DNA of 28,029 nucleotides. Origin: an uncultured Parabacteroides sp. GTDB lineage: Bacteria; Bacteroidota; Bacteroidia; Bacteroidales; Tannerellaceae. Of the stretch, positions 1-7,851 are shown piece by piece. The stretch covers positions 1 through 28,029 of the forward strand of contig CAKUZF010000036.1 in the NCBI GenBank assembly GCA_934718155.1. The letters are read 5' to 3'. The notes under the pieces were generated by a model that made no database searches, was not told the origin of the DNA, and worked only from the letters and a program-made list of their open reading frames with translations. Numbering within the stretch: position 1 is the first letter of the stretch; each line of letters starts with the position of its first letter. A program made the position numbers and the translations under genes.

Positions 1-72
1 GGTTCCTTGGATGAGTGGCTTAGTCAGCGGTCTGCAAAACCGTGTACGGCGGTTCGAATCCGCCAGGAACCT
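1..72 (+). tRNA. tRNA-Cys (GCA)
   Basis: A complete cloverleaf can be folded. The 7-bp acceptor stem GGTTCCT pairs with AGGAACC. A GCGGT/ACCGT anticodon stem closes the loop CTGCAAA, which puts GCA at positions 34-36 and so reads cysteine codons. The T arm GGCGG-TTCGAAT-CCGCC is perfect. The discriminator base after the acceptor stem is T, as expected for tRNA-Cys, and CCA is not encoded. The gene begins at the first base of the window, so its promoter lies outside. The guaA start codon is only 19 nt downstream with no terminator between, so the two are probably on one transcript. Confidence 0.95.
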
Positions 73-91
73 CCTTTAATCATATACTTTC

Positions 92-1612
92 ATGCACGAG
101 AGACTTATTATTTTAGACTTCGGCTCGCAGACAACACAGCTCATCGGACGTAGAGTCAGAGAGTTGAACATGTATTGCGAGATCGTTCCGTATAACAAAT
201 TTCCCCATGATGCGACAGATGTGAAAGGTGTAATCCTTTCTGGTAGCCCCTATTCGGTATATGACGAGAATGCGTTCAAGGCTGATTTATCTCAGATCAG
301 AGGTAAGTATCCCGTATTGGGTATTTGCTATGGTGCGCAGTTCTTGGCTTACACATCGGGCGGCAAGGTAGAGCCGGCAAACTCACGCGAGTATGGTCGT
401 GCCAACCTGACTACAATGAACACTGAAGATCCTTTGCTGAAGGGCATTCCCGTAGGCTCACAGATCTGGATGTCGCACGGTGACACAATCACCGCTCTGC
501 CGGAGAATTTCAAGATTATCGCAAGTACTAACGATGTGCCGGCTGCCGCTTACCATGTGGAGGGCGAGCAGACTTGGGGCGTTCAGTTCCATCCGGAGGT
601 GTTCCACTCGACTGATGGTACGAAGCTGCTCGACAACTTCCTCAATATTTGCGGTTGCGCAAAGGATTGGACTCCCGCTTCTTTCATCGAGTCGACTGTG
701 GCCGAGCTGAAGGAGAAGCTGGGCGACGACAAGGTGATCTTGGCGCTTTCGGGAGGTGTTGATTCCTCGGTGACGGCAGTGTTGCTGAACAAGGCGATCG
801 GCAAGAACTTGACCTGTATCTTCGTTGATCATGGTTTGCTGCGCAAGAACGAGTTCGAGAACGTGCTGAAAGACTATGAGCACTTAGGCTTGAATGTGAT
901 AGGCGTGAATGCGAAGGATAAGTTCTACGGCGAGTTGGCTGGCGTAACGGATCCGGAGAAGAAGCGCAAGATTATCGGCAAGGGCTTCATCGACGTGTTC
1001 GACGAGGAGGCTCACAAGCTGAAAGATATTAAATGGTTAGGTCAGGGTACGATCTATCCGGATGTGATCGAGTCGCTCTCAATCACGGGTACGGTAATCA
1101 AGAGTCATCACAACGTGGGTGGCCTGCCTGCTAAGATGAACTTGAAGTTGGTTGAGCCCCTTCGTCTGTTGTTCAAGGATGAGGTTCGCCGAGTTGGTAT
1201 TGAGTTGGGCATGCAGCCTCACTTGATCAAGCGTCATCCGTTCCCCGGTCCTGGTTTGGGTATTCGTATCCTGGGGGATATCACGGCTGAGAAGGTTCGT
1301 ATTTTGCAGGATGCCGATGATATTTACATGTCGTTGATGCGCGAGTTTGGCCTTTACGACAAGGTATGGCAGGCGGGTGCGATCTTGCTGCCGATTCGTT
1401 CGGTTGGCGTGATGGGCGATGAGCGTACGTATGAGAATACGGTTGCCTTGCGTGCCGTGACCTCGACTGATGCGATGACGGCCGATTGGGCACAGTTGCC
1501 TTACGAGTTCTTGGCGAAGGTGTCTAACGAGATTATTAACAAGGTGAAAGGTGTCAATCGCGTAGTGTATGACATCAGCTCAAAACCACCTTCGACAATC
1601 GAGTGGGAGTAA
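92..1612 (+). CDS. guaA: GMP synthase (glutamine-hydrolysing)
   Basis: Cytosolic enzyme of the last step of GMP synthesis: XMP + ATP + glutamine gives GMP. At 506 aa it is close to the usual length for the two-domain bacterial enzyme. The N-terminal class I glutamine amidotransferase domain shows the nucleophile elbow GICYGAQ (Cys79) and the HPE pair (His167, Glu169). The ATP-pyrophosphatase P-loop SGGVDSS lies at residues 220-226, followed by the C-terminal dimerisation domain with the RHPFPGPGLG segment. The ATG start is the only one that keeps the intact N-terminal strand LIILDFGSQ. It sits just after tRNA-Cys and ends at a strong terminator. guaB, the preceding enzyme in the pathway, is also in this window but about 22 kb away on the other strand. 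Confidence 0.98.
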   Translation: MHERLIILDFGSQTTQLIGRRVRELNMYCEIVPYNKFPHDATDVKGVILSGSPYSVYDENAFKADLSQIRGKYPVLGICYGAQFLAYTSGGKVEPANSREYGRANLTTMNTEDPLLKGIPVGSQIWMSHGDTITALPENFKIIASTNDVPAAAYHVEGEQTWGVQFHPEVFHSTDGTKLLDNFLNICGCAKDWTPASFIESTVAELKEKLGDDKVILALSGGVDSSVTAVLLNKAIGKNLTCIFVDHGLLRKNEFENVLKDYEHLGLNVIGVNAKDKFYGELAGVTDPEKKRKIIGKGFIDVFDEEAHKLKDIKWLGQGTIYPDVIESLSITGTVIKSHHNVGGLPAKMNLKLVEPLRLLFKDEVRRVGIELGMQPHLIKRHPFPGPGLGIRILGDITAEKVRILQDADDIYMSLMREFGLYDKVWQAGAILLPIRSVGVMGDERTYENTVALRAVTSTDAMTADWAQLPYEFLAKVSNEIINKVKGVNRVVYDISSKPPSTIEWE

Positions 1613-1635
1613 TGCGATAAGCATTGATAGCATAA

Positions 1636-1680
1636 AAAAGACCACCATCGGGTTTATGACTCTGATGGTGGTCTTTTATT
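1636..1680. terminator. Bidirectional intrinsic terminator between guaA and the DUF3843-like gene
   Basis: A perfect 14-bp stem (1636-1649 with 1664-1677) has a 14-nt loop. T-rich sequence follows it on the plus strand, and an A-run on its left side becomes a U-tract on the minus strand. It lies between two convergent genes and can serve both. Confidence 0.9.
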
Positions 1681-1686
1681 TTATTA

Positions 1687-2958
1687 TTATTCTGCGTATT
1701 CTCTGATAAAATAACGAACCAAGAATTCCCAGTTCTCAGTGATGATGGCTTTGCAACGCTCCTCGCTGATCAAGCTTTTTGCCTGAGCGTCAGGCAGCAT
1801 GCCTCTTTTCATTAGTTCTTTCAGCAGATAGACGCTGCAATGCTTGACGATGAAGAACGAGATGGCCTCTTTGGCTGCGTACTCCGCATTGTAAAAGGGG
1901 TTGTTCTCGTCTTTGATGCACTCCACGTTGTCGAAAATGATCTGCACGCCATCTTGCGGAGTGGCGAAAAGCGCTAAGTGGGTGTGCTTGAGCTCATACG
2001 GAATCATGAAGTCTTCCGGCTTAATGATTGCGATGGTCTCGGTCAAGAACGTTTTCAGGTCGGCTTCCTTTTCGAAATAGAGCAGCAGCTTGTCGCCAAC
2101 AGCTTCGCGGAATTTCTTGTAATCTCTTTCATTAGCTTTCTTCTCTACATCAGGAACACTTTCCTTCAAGGCTTCGGATTCCTTTTTGAAGAAGGCGTAG
2201 TCGGGGTGAGACTCCGGCAAGATCAATGCCAACCACTCCGGCGAGGTCAGTGCCAACATGGCGGTCTTGGTGGTGTAGGCTAAGTGATAATGTGCGCTCA
2301 TGATCAGCTTGTTGAGCTCGGATGGGCTGTTGTTGGTTTTATCAGCCTGCCAAATATCTTGGATGGTCTCTGTCAGGATTTGGTTGTGATCCGTAAAGAG
2401 GTAGCTGTTGTAATGGAACCAAAAGAGCAGCTGCTCGTAGTCCTCTTGATTCTCATAGCGAGTCTCGGCTTCGAACAAGCGCTTCATGCGTGTATTTTCG
2501 GGAGCGGTTGTCCACTCGTCGCAGAACAACTTGTAGATCATCAATGCGGTAGCCTCGTTGGCATAGTTGTCGGGGCTGACGAATGTGCCTTTGCGTGCGC
2601 CATGGTATTGCTGCATGAAATGCCACAGCAGGAAGCGCACATCCTCAGCATTCACCTCGTCGTCGTAGTAGTGGTCGTCGGGAGTGTAGAATGGCAAGTA
2701 TTTGCCGTAAAGCTCTTTATTCTTATGTAGGAACGCACGCCAAATGCCCAGTTCAGAGATGACATCCTCGAAATAGGCAGCGATACGAATAGCCACTTGC
2801 TTGGCCTCGTCGCCTTCGAAGGAGTTGATCAACTCCGTCTGTTCCATAATGTTATAGATGCGGTTGGCGATGCTCGTGTAGTACGAATCCACCGGATTGC
2901 TTTGCTTGTAGGGATGCAATTGCATCCAATCCTTAGGGAAAATCTTGATATTCTTCAT
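1687..2958 (-). CDS. DUF3843-like hypothetical protein
   Basis: A 423-aa protein of unknown function. The N-terminus (KNIKIFPKDWMQLHPYKQ) and overall character match my recollection of DUF3843, a family largely confined to Bacteroidetes. There is no signal peptide or membrane segment, so it is probably cytosolic. It is rich in aromatic and charged residues (many Tyr, Trp, Glu) and looks predominantly alpha-helical; no catalytic motif is recognisable. It is monocistronic, convergent with guaA and divergent from the lipid gene run, with a TATTTTTG -7-like box about 40 nt upstream of its ATG. The family name is from memory and no function should be inferred from it. Confidence 0.75.
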   Translation of the reverse strand: MKNIKIFPKDWMQLHPYKQSNPVDSYYTSIANRIYNIMEQTELINSFEGDEAKQVAIRIAAYFEDVISELGIWRAFLHKNKELYGKYLPFYTPDDHYYDDEVNAEDVRFLLWHFMQQYHGARKGTFVSPDNYANEATALMIYKLFCDEWTTAPENTRMKRLFEAETRYENQEDYEQLLFWFHYNSYLFTDHNQILTETIQDIWQADKTNNSPSELNKLIMSAHYHLAYTTKTAMLALTSPEWLALILPESHPDYAFFKKESEALKESVPDVEKKANERDYKKFREAVGDKLLLYFEKEADLKTFLTETIAIIKPEDFMIPYELKHTHLALFATPQDGVQIIFDNVECIKDENNPFYNAEYAAKEAISFFIVKHCSVYLLKELMKRGMLPDAQAKSLISEERCKAIITENWEFLVRYFIREYAE

Positions 2959-2997
2959 GTTTTATTATCGTTTCATTCATTTCATTCTTTGCAGCTG

Positions 2998-3005
2998 CAA
3001 AAATA
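2998..3005 (-). promoter_or_regulatory. Putative Bacteroidetes-type -7 box for the DUF3843-like gene
   Basis: Read on the minus strand this is TATTTTTG, matching TAnnTTTG. It lies 40 nt upstream of the ATG at 2958. No clear TTTG -33 element is seen at the expected distance, so confidence is limited. Confidence 0.4.
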
Positions 3006-3130
3006 ATAAAAAGGTTCGATTATCTTCCATCTATGGCTTTTTCTATCTCTCAGAGGCTGCTTTTTGCTTGGAAACTTTCTAATAAGGAAAAGTTTGAGTA
3101 AGTTCGCGACTTAAAAGAAAATGAATAATT

Positions 3131-3598
3131 ATGTTTAAAGATAAAACAATCGTATATACGTCGGGAACATTCGATATGTTTCATTACAACCATTTACGAA
3201 TGATCAACTACGCGCGCAGCTTGGCCGACATTCTGATTGTGGGCGTTAGCACGGATGAGCTGGTCTCTTCCTACAAGGCGAAGCCTATCATTCCTTTCAA
3301 TGAGCGTTTGCAGATTATCGAGGCTTTGAAGACTCCCGATATCGTGATTCCGCAGCACTCGCTGGATCATACGGAGATCGTGAAGAAATTGAACATCGAT
3401 GCCTTTGTAGTGGGCGATGATTGGTATGGCAAATATGATTATCTGAAGGAGCTGGGCGTGCAGGTGTTTTATTTTCCGTATGGAACAGGCGTTTCATCGA
3501 CCAACTTAAAGAAGACGATTCATGACTCGTATGAGGCCAATCTGAAAACGCAACGACAGGCGAAGCCGGAATCGGTCAAAGGTTTTTCGGAGAAATAG
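3131..3598 (+). CDS. TagD-like cytidylyltransferase (glycerol-3-phosphate/phosphoethanolamine type)
   Basis: A 155-aa soluble nucleotidyltransferase of the HxGH superfamily, expected to use CTP to activate a small phosphorylated alcohol as CDP-alcohol plus PPi. It shows the N-terminal strand and first motif SGTFDMFHYNH (His18, His21), the STDE segment at 40-43, VGDDW at 94-98 and a C-terminal YGTGVSSTNLKK, which corresponds to the RTEGISTT signature of TagD. The first motif reads HYNH, with Asn20 where the family normally has Gly. The tail after residue 140 is extra and polar. It leads a run with an SDR, a CDP-alcohol phosphatidyltransferase and an acyltransferase, so a lipid headgroup role is likely. 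The substrate (glycerol-3-P, phosphoethanolamine or a sugar-alcohol phosphate) cannot be read from sequence. A 5-codon reading frame starting at 3121 overlaps the start codon. Confidence 0.85.
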   Translation: MFKDKTIVYTSGTFDMFHYNHLRMINYARSLADILIVGVSTDELVSSYKAKPIIPFNERLQIIEALKTPDIVIPQHSLDHTEIVKKLNIDAFVVGDDWYGKYDYLKELGVQVFYFPYGTGVSSTNLKKTIHDSYEANLKTQRQAKPESVKGFSEK

Positions 3599-3609
3599 GA
3601 AGAGGTTGC

Positions 3610-4338
3610 ATGGATAAATGGATATTGATTACAGGTGGCACGAAGGGAATCGGAAAGGCCGTGGCTGGTTGCTTGGCTAAAGCGGGCTATCAGCTGATCC
3701 TGACCTACGCCTCCGATGAGCAGGCGGCCGAGCGGGCCTCTGCGGAACTCACTAGGCAATATGCGGTGGCCGTAGAGTTGCTGCAGGCCGATATAACCAG
3801 CATGCAGGCTGTCGACACGATCGATCACTTCTTGCGCAGCCGCTCTTTGCGGTTGGATGCGCTAGTGTTGAATGCGGGCATTACCTGTCGGGATCCGTTT
3901 GAGCAGATTCAGGTGGAGGATTGGTTGCGTGTTTTCCAGGCCAACGTGCATTTTCCCGTCTTTTTGCTGCAACGCATTGTCGATTTGCTTCAGCCGCGAG
4001 GCAGTGTGGTGTTTACGGGCTCTTTGATGGGGATTGAGCCGCACTCCGTTTCGCTGGCGTATGGCGTGACGAAGAGTGCCGTGCATGCATTGGTGAAGAA
4101 TCTCGTGAAATTCTTGGCACCGTATGGACTGCGTGTCAATGCGGTGGCTCCTGGCTTTGTGGATACGGAGTGGCAGAAGAACAAACCGAAGGAGATACGC
4201 CAAAACATAGAGAGAAAGGTTGCTTTGGGCCGATTCTGCGATCCAGATGAGTTGGCTGAAGTATATAAAATGTTGATCGAGAATAGCTATTTTAATGGGG
4301 AAATCGTCGTAGTTGACGGAGGATATTCCTATAAGTAA
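3610..4338 (+). CDS. Short-chain dehydrogenase/reductase (SDR family)
   Basis: A 242-aa classical SDR with a Rossmann fold, expected to be an NAD(P)(H)-dependent cytosolic oxidoreductase. The cofactor glycine motif TGGTKGIG is at residues 8-15 and LNAG at 87-90. The complete catalytic tetrad is visible as Asn111, Ser138, Tyr151 and Lys155 (YGVTK). The C-terminus ends in the usual GEIVVVDGGYS. It resembles FabG-type 3-ketoacyl reductases in length and layout, but context argues against routine fatty-acid synthesis. It starts 11 nt after the cytidylyltransferase and ends 6 nt before the CDP-alcohol phosphatidyltransferase. It could reduce a keto headgroup precursor or a keto-lipid such as a ketosphinganine-type base; this is inference only. 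Confidence 0.88.
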   Translation: MDKWILITGGTKGIGKAVAGCLAKAGYQLILTYASDEQAAERASAELTRQYAVAVELLQADITSMQAVDTIDHFLRSRSLRLDALVLNAGITCRDPFEQIQVEDWLRVFQANVHFPVFLLQRIVDLLQPRGSVVFTGSLMGIEPHSVSLAYGVTKSAVHALVKNLVKFLAPYGLRVNAVAPGFVDTEWQKNKPKEIRQNIERKVALGRFCDPDELAEVYKMLIENSYFNGEIVVVDGGYSYK

Positions 4339-4344
4339 AATATT

Positions 4345-5235
4345 ATGAGTGAGTTGAATAAGGAATATGAAGCATCGTTGAAGTCGATAGAGACGGAGAA
4401 TTTGGTCGACCGCATCTTCTATCGTCCGATAGGCTTTCAGATTGCTCGTGCGTTGAGAGGCACAGGTATTACGCCAAACATGGTGACAGTCGTTTCCATC
4501 TTTGTTGGAGCGGCCGCAGGATTTTTGTTTTATCGTCCGGGATTGCAGTATGCGTTGTATGGCATCCTGTTTTTGGTCTTGGCCAATATTCTGGATTGTG
4601 TGGATGGGCAGTTGGCCCGACTGACAGGCATCAAGTCGAAGATCGGCCGAATTCTGGATGGTTTTGCGGGTGATATTTGGTTTACTTGCATTTATGTAGG
4701 TTTTGCGTTGCGTTTGGCCAACGAGTATGGCACCTATTGGTTCTTTGTGCCGGCGTTTGCTAGTGGCTTTTCCCATCTGACGCAGGCCAACTTGACCGAT
4801 TATTACAAAACACTTCATCTTTATTTCATCAGCAAGGACAAGGGCGCTGAGTTCCAGTCGTTAGACCAGGTTAAGGCGCAACACAAGGAGATGTCGTATG
4901 GCATCAACAAGTTCTTCTTTTTCCTGTATCGTTGGTACACCACTTTGCAGGTGCGCATGACCCCGGTGTTGCAGCAGCTGCTGGCTCAGTTGCATAGTCG
5001 CTATGGCGATGACATCCCCGAGGATATTCGTTTGGATTTCCGCAAGCAGAGCCGCAAGTTGATGAAACTGATTGATATGCTGACTTTCAATGGCCGCACG
5101 TTGGTGATGTTTGCTATCGTATTGACGGGCGAGGTATGGGCTTATTATCTGTATGAGATCGTGGTGCTCAATTTCGTGTTGATCTTGGCCAACAAGAAAC
5201 ATGAGCGGATGTGCGCTACCTTCTTGAATAGATAA
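4345..5235 (+). CDS. CDP-alcohol phosphatidyltransferase family protein
   Basis: A 296-aa integral membrane enzyme that should transfer a phospho-alcohol or phosphatidyl group from a CDP-activated donor. The family signature is readable as D84-x2-D87-G88-x2-A91-R92-x8-G101-x3-D105. The final Asp, normally three residues after D105, appears one residue later (D110), with Gly109 at the usual site. Hydrophobic segments around 45-83, 112-142 and 253-283 fit the membrane core. A polar region at about 165-245 is an insertion relative to short family members. It lies 6 nt after the SDR and about 20 nt before the acyltransferase. With the upstream cytidylyltransferase it could consume a CDP-alcohol (as ethanolamine phosphotransferases do) rather than CDP-diacylglycerol; the acceptor is unknown. 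Confidence 0.88.
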   Translation: MSELNKEYEASLKSIETENLVDRIFYRPIGFQIARALRGTGITPNMVTVVSIFVGAAAGFLFYRPGLQYALYGILFLVLANILDCVDGQLARLTGIKSKIGRILDGFAGDIWFTCIYVGFALRLANEYGTYWFFVPAFASGFSHLTQANLTDYYKTLHLYFISKDKGAEFQSLDQVKAQHKEMSYGINKFFFFLYRWYTTLQVRMTPVLQQLLAQLHSRYGDDIPEDIRLDFRKQSRKLMKLIDMLTFNGRTLVMFAIVLTGEVWAYYLYEIVVLNFVLILANKKHERMCATFLNR

Positions 5236-5255
5236 TCCCAAAGCTTGTGAACAAT

Positions 5256-6083
5256 ATGAAGGAAACAGTTGTTGATATCTATGATTTGCAGGAGATGGCT
5301 CCCTTCTTCAAGAGTCGTTTTGGCACTTGGCTGGGGAAGCGATTATTGAAATGGTTGAATGTGGAGACCGTGAACGGGGTGCATGCCCGCCATTGCGAGT
5401 TGCGGGGATCGGCTTTTACTACGGCTCTTTTGCAGGACCCGGTGATCGACCTGAAGTATGAGGTGCATCACGCCGAGTTGCTTGACGAGCTGCCCGAAGG
5501 AGCCTTTATCACCGTGTCGAACCATCCGATTGGCTCGCTCGACGGTATCATGCTGATCGACATCTTCGCCTCTCGCCGCCCCGATTTCAAGGTGATGGTG
5601 AATGGCGTGTTGAGCAAGATTGGGGCGATGGAGGATAATTTCATTTCCGTAGTGCCCGATTCCCATAAGCGTGGGGCGAATCCTGCGAACGTGAATGGCG
5701 TTCGATTGTCGTTGCAACGGCTGAAGGAGGGACACCCGATGGGCTTTTTCCCTGCGGGAGCGATCTCCTTTTATAATAAGGAGGCCGACGACATTCGCGA
5801 CCTTTCGTGGGCTCGCAGTGTGATCCGCTTGGTGCGTAAGGCCAAGGTGCCCGTCTATCCGGTCTTTTTCGATTTGAAGAACAGCTCGTTCTTCTATTGG
5901 CTGGGCCGCTACAGCTGGAAGATCCGCACGTTGCGCATCCCTACGGAGGCATTCAATAAGCGAGGCGGAACGGCGCATGTCTATATTTGCAAACCGGTCA
6001 CACCGGAGGAGATCGCGCAGATTCCTTCCGACGACGATTTGGCCAAGTTCTTGTATGAGCGTACCTATGCGGCAAAAGGATAG
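5256..6083 (+). CDS. PlsC-like lysophospholipid/glycerol acyltransferase
   Basis: A 275-aa membrane-associated acyltransferase. The catalytic block SNHPIGSLDG has His90 and Asp96, that is HX5D rather than the textbook HX4D; I believe a subgroup of Bacteroidetes acyltransferases shares this spacing. A second block, FFPAGAIS (164-171), sits where PlsC proteins have FPEG-type substrate-binding residues, here without Glu. The ATG at 5256 is preferred over a GTG three codons earlier (5247) because it gives an ordinary N-terminus and avoids a rare start. It is fourth in the lipid gene run and probably co-transcribed. The likely role is acylation of a glycerol- or amine-bearing lipid precursor at the inner membrane; the acyl donor and acceptor are not inferable. 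Confidence 0.85.
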   Translation: MKETVVDIYDLQEMAPFFKSRFGTWLGKRLLKWLNVETVNGVHARHCELRGSAFTTALLQDPVIDLKYEVHHAELLDELPEGAFITVSNHPIGSLDGIMLIDIFASRRPDFKVMVNGVLSKIGAMEDNFISVVPDSHKRGANPANVNGVRLSLQRLKEGHPMGFFPAGAISFYNKEADDIRDLSWARSVIRLVRKAKVPVYPVFFDLKNSSFFYWLGRYSWKIRTLRIPTEAFNKRGGTAHVYICKPVTPEEIAQIPSDDDLAKFLYERTYAAKG

Positions 6084-6131
6084 GTGCGGCAGTTGCGAAG
6101 AGAAGTTTAATTTACCAATGAAAGGAAGTAT

Positions 6132-7346
6132 ATGGATGTTCAACAGGTAAAACAACGGTTTGGGATTATTGGAAACAACGGAGCGCTGAATCGGGCAATC
6201 GACGTTGCCTTGCAGGTGGCTCCCACCGATCTTTCTGTGCTGATCACAGGCGAGAGTGGTGTGGGTAAGGAAACTTTTCCCCAGATTATCCACCAGTTCA
6301 GCCAGCGCAAGCATGGGCAATACATTGCCGTCAATTGCGGAGCGATCCCAGAGGGCACGATCGATTCGGAGTTGTTTGGCCATGAGAAGGGCTCTTTCAC
6401 CGGGGCATTGGCCGATCGTAAGGGCTATTTCGAAGTGGCTGATGGCGGAACGATCTTCTTAGACGAGGTGGGCGAGCTGCCTACACCTACGCAGGCTCGT
6501 CTGTTGCGTGTGCTCGAATCGGGCGAGTTTATCAAAGTGGGTTCATCCAAGGTGCAGAAAACCAATGTCCGCATCGTGGCGGCTACCAACGTAAACTTGG
6601 TGCAAGCCGTGCAGGAGGGGAAGTTCAGGGAAGACCTCTATTACCGATTGAACACGGTTCCTATCCAAGTCCCTCCCTTGCGCGAGCGCGACGAAGACAT
6701 CCTGTTGCTGTTTCGTAAGTTCGCCAGCGATTGTGCGGAGAAATATCGCATGCCGGCTGTCCGACTGGAGGAGGATGCACGCCGCTTATTGCTTGCGTAT
6801 CGTTGGCCAGGTAATGTGCGAGAGTTGAAGAATGTCACTGAGCGCATCTCCGTGATCGAGCAGAAGCGTGAGATCACAGCGGATGTGCTGCGCCTTTACC
6901 TCCCGAACGTGGCGGTCGAACGGTTGCCGGTGTTGGCCAGCAGCGAGCAGGAGCAAAAGCAGTTCAACAACGAACGCGAGATTCTGTATCAGGTGCTGTT
7001 CGACATGCGCAAGGACGTAAACGAACTGAAGAAACTGGTGCACGAGATCATGAACGGACAGATACCCCAATCGCACGATGTGCAGGATGTGACCGACATG
7101 ATGAACAACGTGACGCACATCACTACACCATCTACCTATACGCCTGCTGCCCATAAGACAATCTGCGACACGATTCAGGATGCGGAAGATGTGGAGGAGG
7201 AGTGCCTCTCGCTGGAGGAGGTCGAGAAGGATTTGATTCGTAAGGCCTTGGCCCGTTACAATGGGAAAAGAAAGTATGCGGCGGCGGCCTTGAAAATATC
7301 AGAACGAACGTTGTATCGAAAAATCAAGGAGTTAAATTTGGAATGA
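6132..7346 (+). CDS. Sigma-54-dependent transcriptional activator (AAA+ enhancer-binding protein)
   Basis: A 404-aa regulator that starts directly with the AAA+ domain and has no N-terminal receiver, PAS or GAF sensory domain. Walker A GESGVGKE is at 40-47. The sigma-54 contact loop reads GSFTGA (87-92), an accepted variant of GAFTGA. Walker B GGTIFLDE is at 105-112. The sensor region FREDLYYRLN and the arginine-finger segment PPLRERDEDI follow. A non-conserved linker (about 265-365) leads to a C-terminal Fis-type HTH (KYAAAALKISERTLYRKIKEL). It lies between the acyltransferase and lptE, overlapping lptE by 4 nt, so it is translated together with envelope genes. No sigma-54 -24/-12 element was found with confidence in the window. 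Its targets and signal are unknown. Confidence 0.93.
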   Translation: MDVQQVKQRFGIIGNNGALNRAIDVALQVAPTDLSVLITGESGVGKETFPQIIHQFSQRKHGQYIAVNCGAIPEGTIDSELFGHEKGSFTGALADRKGYFEVADGGTIFLDEVGELPTPTQARLLRVLESGEFIKVGSSKVQKTNVRIVAATNVNLVQAVQEGKFREDLYYRLNTVPIQVPPLRERDEDILLLFRKFASDCAEKYRMPAVRLEEDARRLLLAYRWPGNVRELKNVTERISVIEQKREITADVLRLYLPNVAVERLPVLASSEQEQKQFNNEREILYQVLFDMRKDVNELKKLVHEIMNGQIPQSHDVQDVTDMMNNVTHITTPSTYTPAAHKTICDTIQDAEDVEEECLSLEEVEKDLIRKALARYNGKRKYAAAALKISERTLYRKIKELNLE

Positions 7347-7849
7347 GAATGCGTTTTGTGTGGCTGTGTAGCTGTTTGCTGATTGCGACAGCCTGTTCTA
7401 TCTCTTATAAATTCAATGGAGCCGCGATCGACTATACGAAGGTGAAATCGATTATGATCAGCGATTTCACCAATCAAGCCGCCCTCGTGAACCCCACGTT
7501 GGCGCCCGAACTGACTGAGGCCATTAAGGATGTTTACATCCGCCAGACCCGACTGCAACAGGTGCGTTCGAATGGCGACTTGGAGTTGGAGGGCGAGGTG
7601 ACAGGCTATGAGTTTACGCCGATGGCTGTCAAGGAAGATGCGTATGCCTCACAAACCCGTCTGACAATCACGATCAGGGTGCGTTATACCAACAACACCA
7701 ATCCTGATGAGGATTTCGAGCAATCGTTCACGGCCTATCGTGAGTTCGACAGCAATAAGATGCCGCAGCAAGTGGAGGGAGATCTTTGTGCGGAAATCAT
7801 CGAGGAGGTTGTTGATCAGATCTATAATGCGACCGTAGCCAATTGGTAG
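7343..7849 (+). CDS. lptE: LptE-family outer-membrane LPS assembly lipoprotein
   Basis: A 168-aa lipoprotein with a short signal peptide and a lipobox ending at Cys18 (IATAC-S). The mature part follows the Bacteroidetes LptE pattern: SYKFNGAAIDY near the N-terminus, a SIMISDFTNQA strand, then beta-strands up to about residue 145 and a terminal helix. LptE plugs the LptD barrel and helps insert LPS into the outer leaflet. The ATG overlaps the TGA of the sigma-54 activator (ATGA), implying translational coupling, and the next gene starts 2 nt after the stop. The gene order activator - lptE - TPR-like - secG is, to my knowledge, recurrent in Bacteroidales and supports the call. Confidence 0.88.
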   Translation: MRMRFVWLCSCLLIATACSISYKFNGAAIDYTKVKSIMISDFTNQAALVNPTLAPELTEAIKDVYIRQTRLQQVRSNGDLELEGEVTGYEFTPMAVKEDAYASQTRLTITIRVRYTNNTNPDEDFEQSFTAYREFDSNKMPQQVEGDLCAEIIEEVVDQIYNATVANW

Positions 7850-7851
7850 CC

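Noticed and set aside
3862..4818. 318-codon open frame on the minus strand
   Set aside because: It is antisense to the SDR and CDP-alcohol transferase genes, has no recognisable domain, and is rich in residues expected from reversed codons.
5343..6383. 346-codon open frame on the minus strand
   Set aside because: It lies across the acyltransferase and the start of the sigma-54 activator, both strongly supported on the plus strand; the translation resembles no protein.
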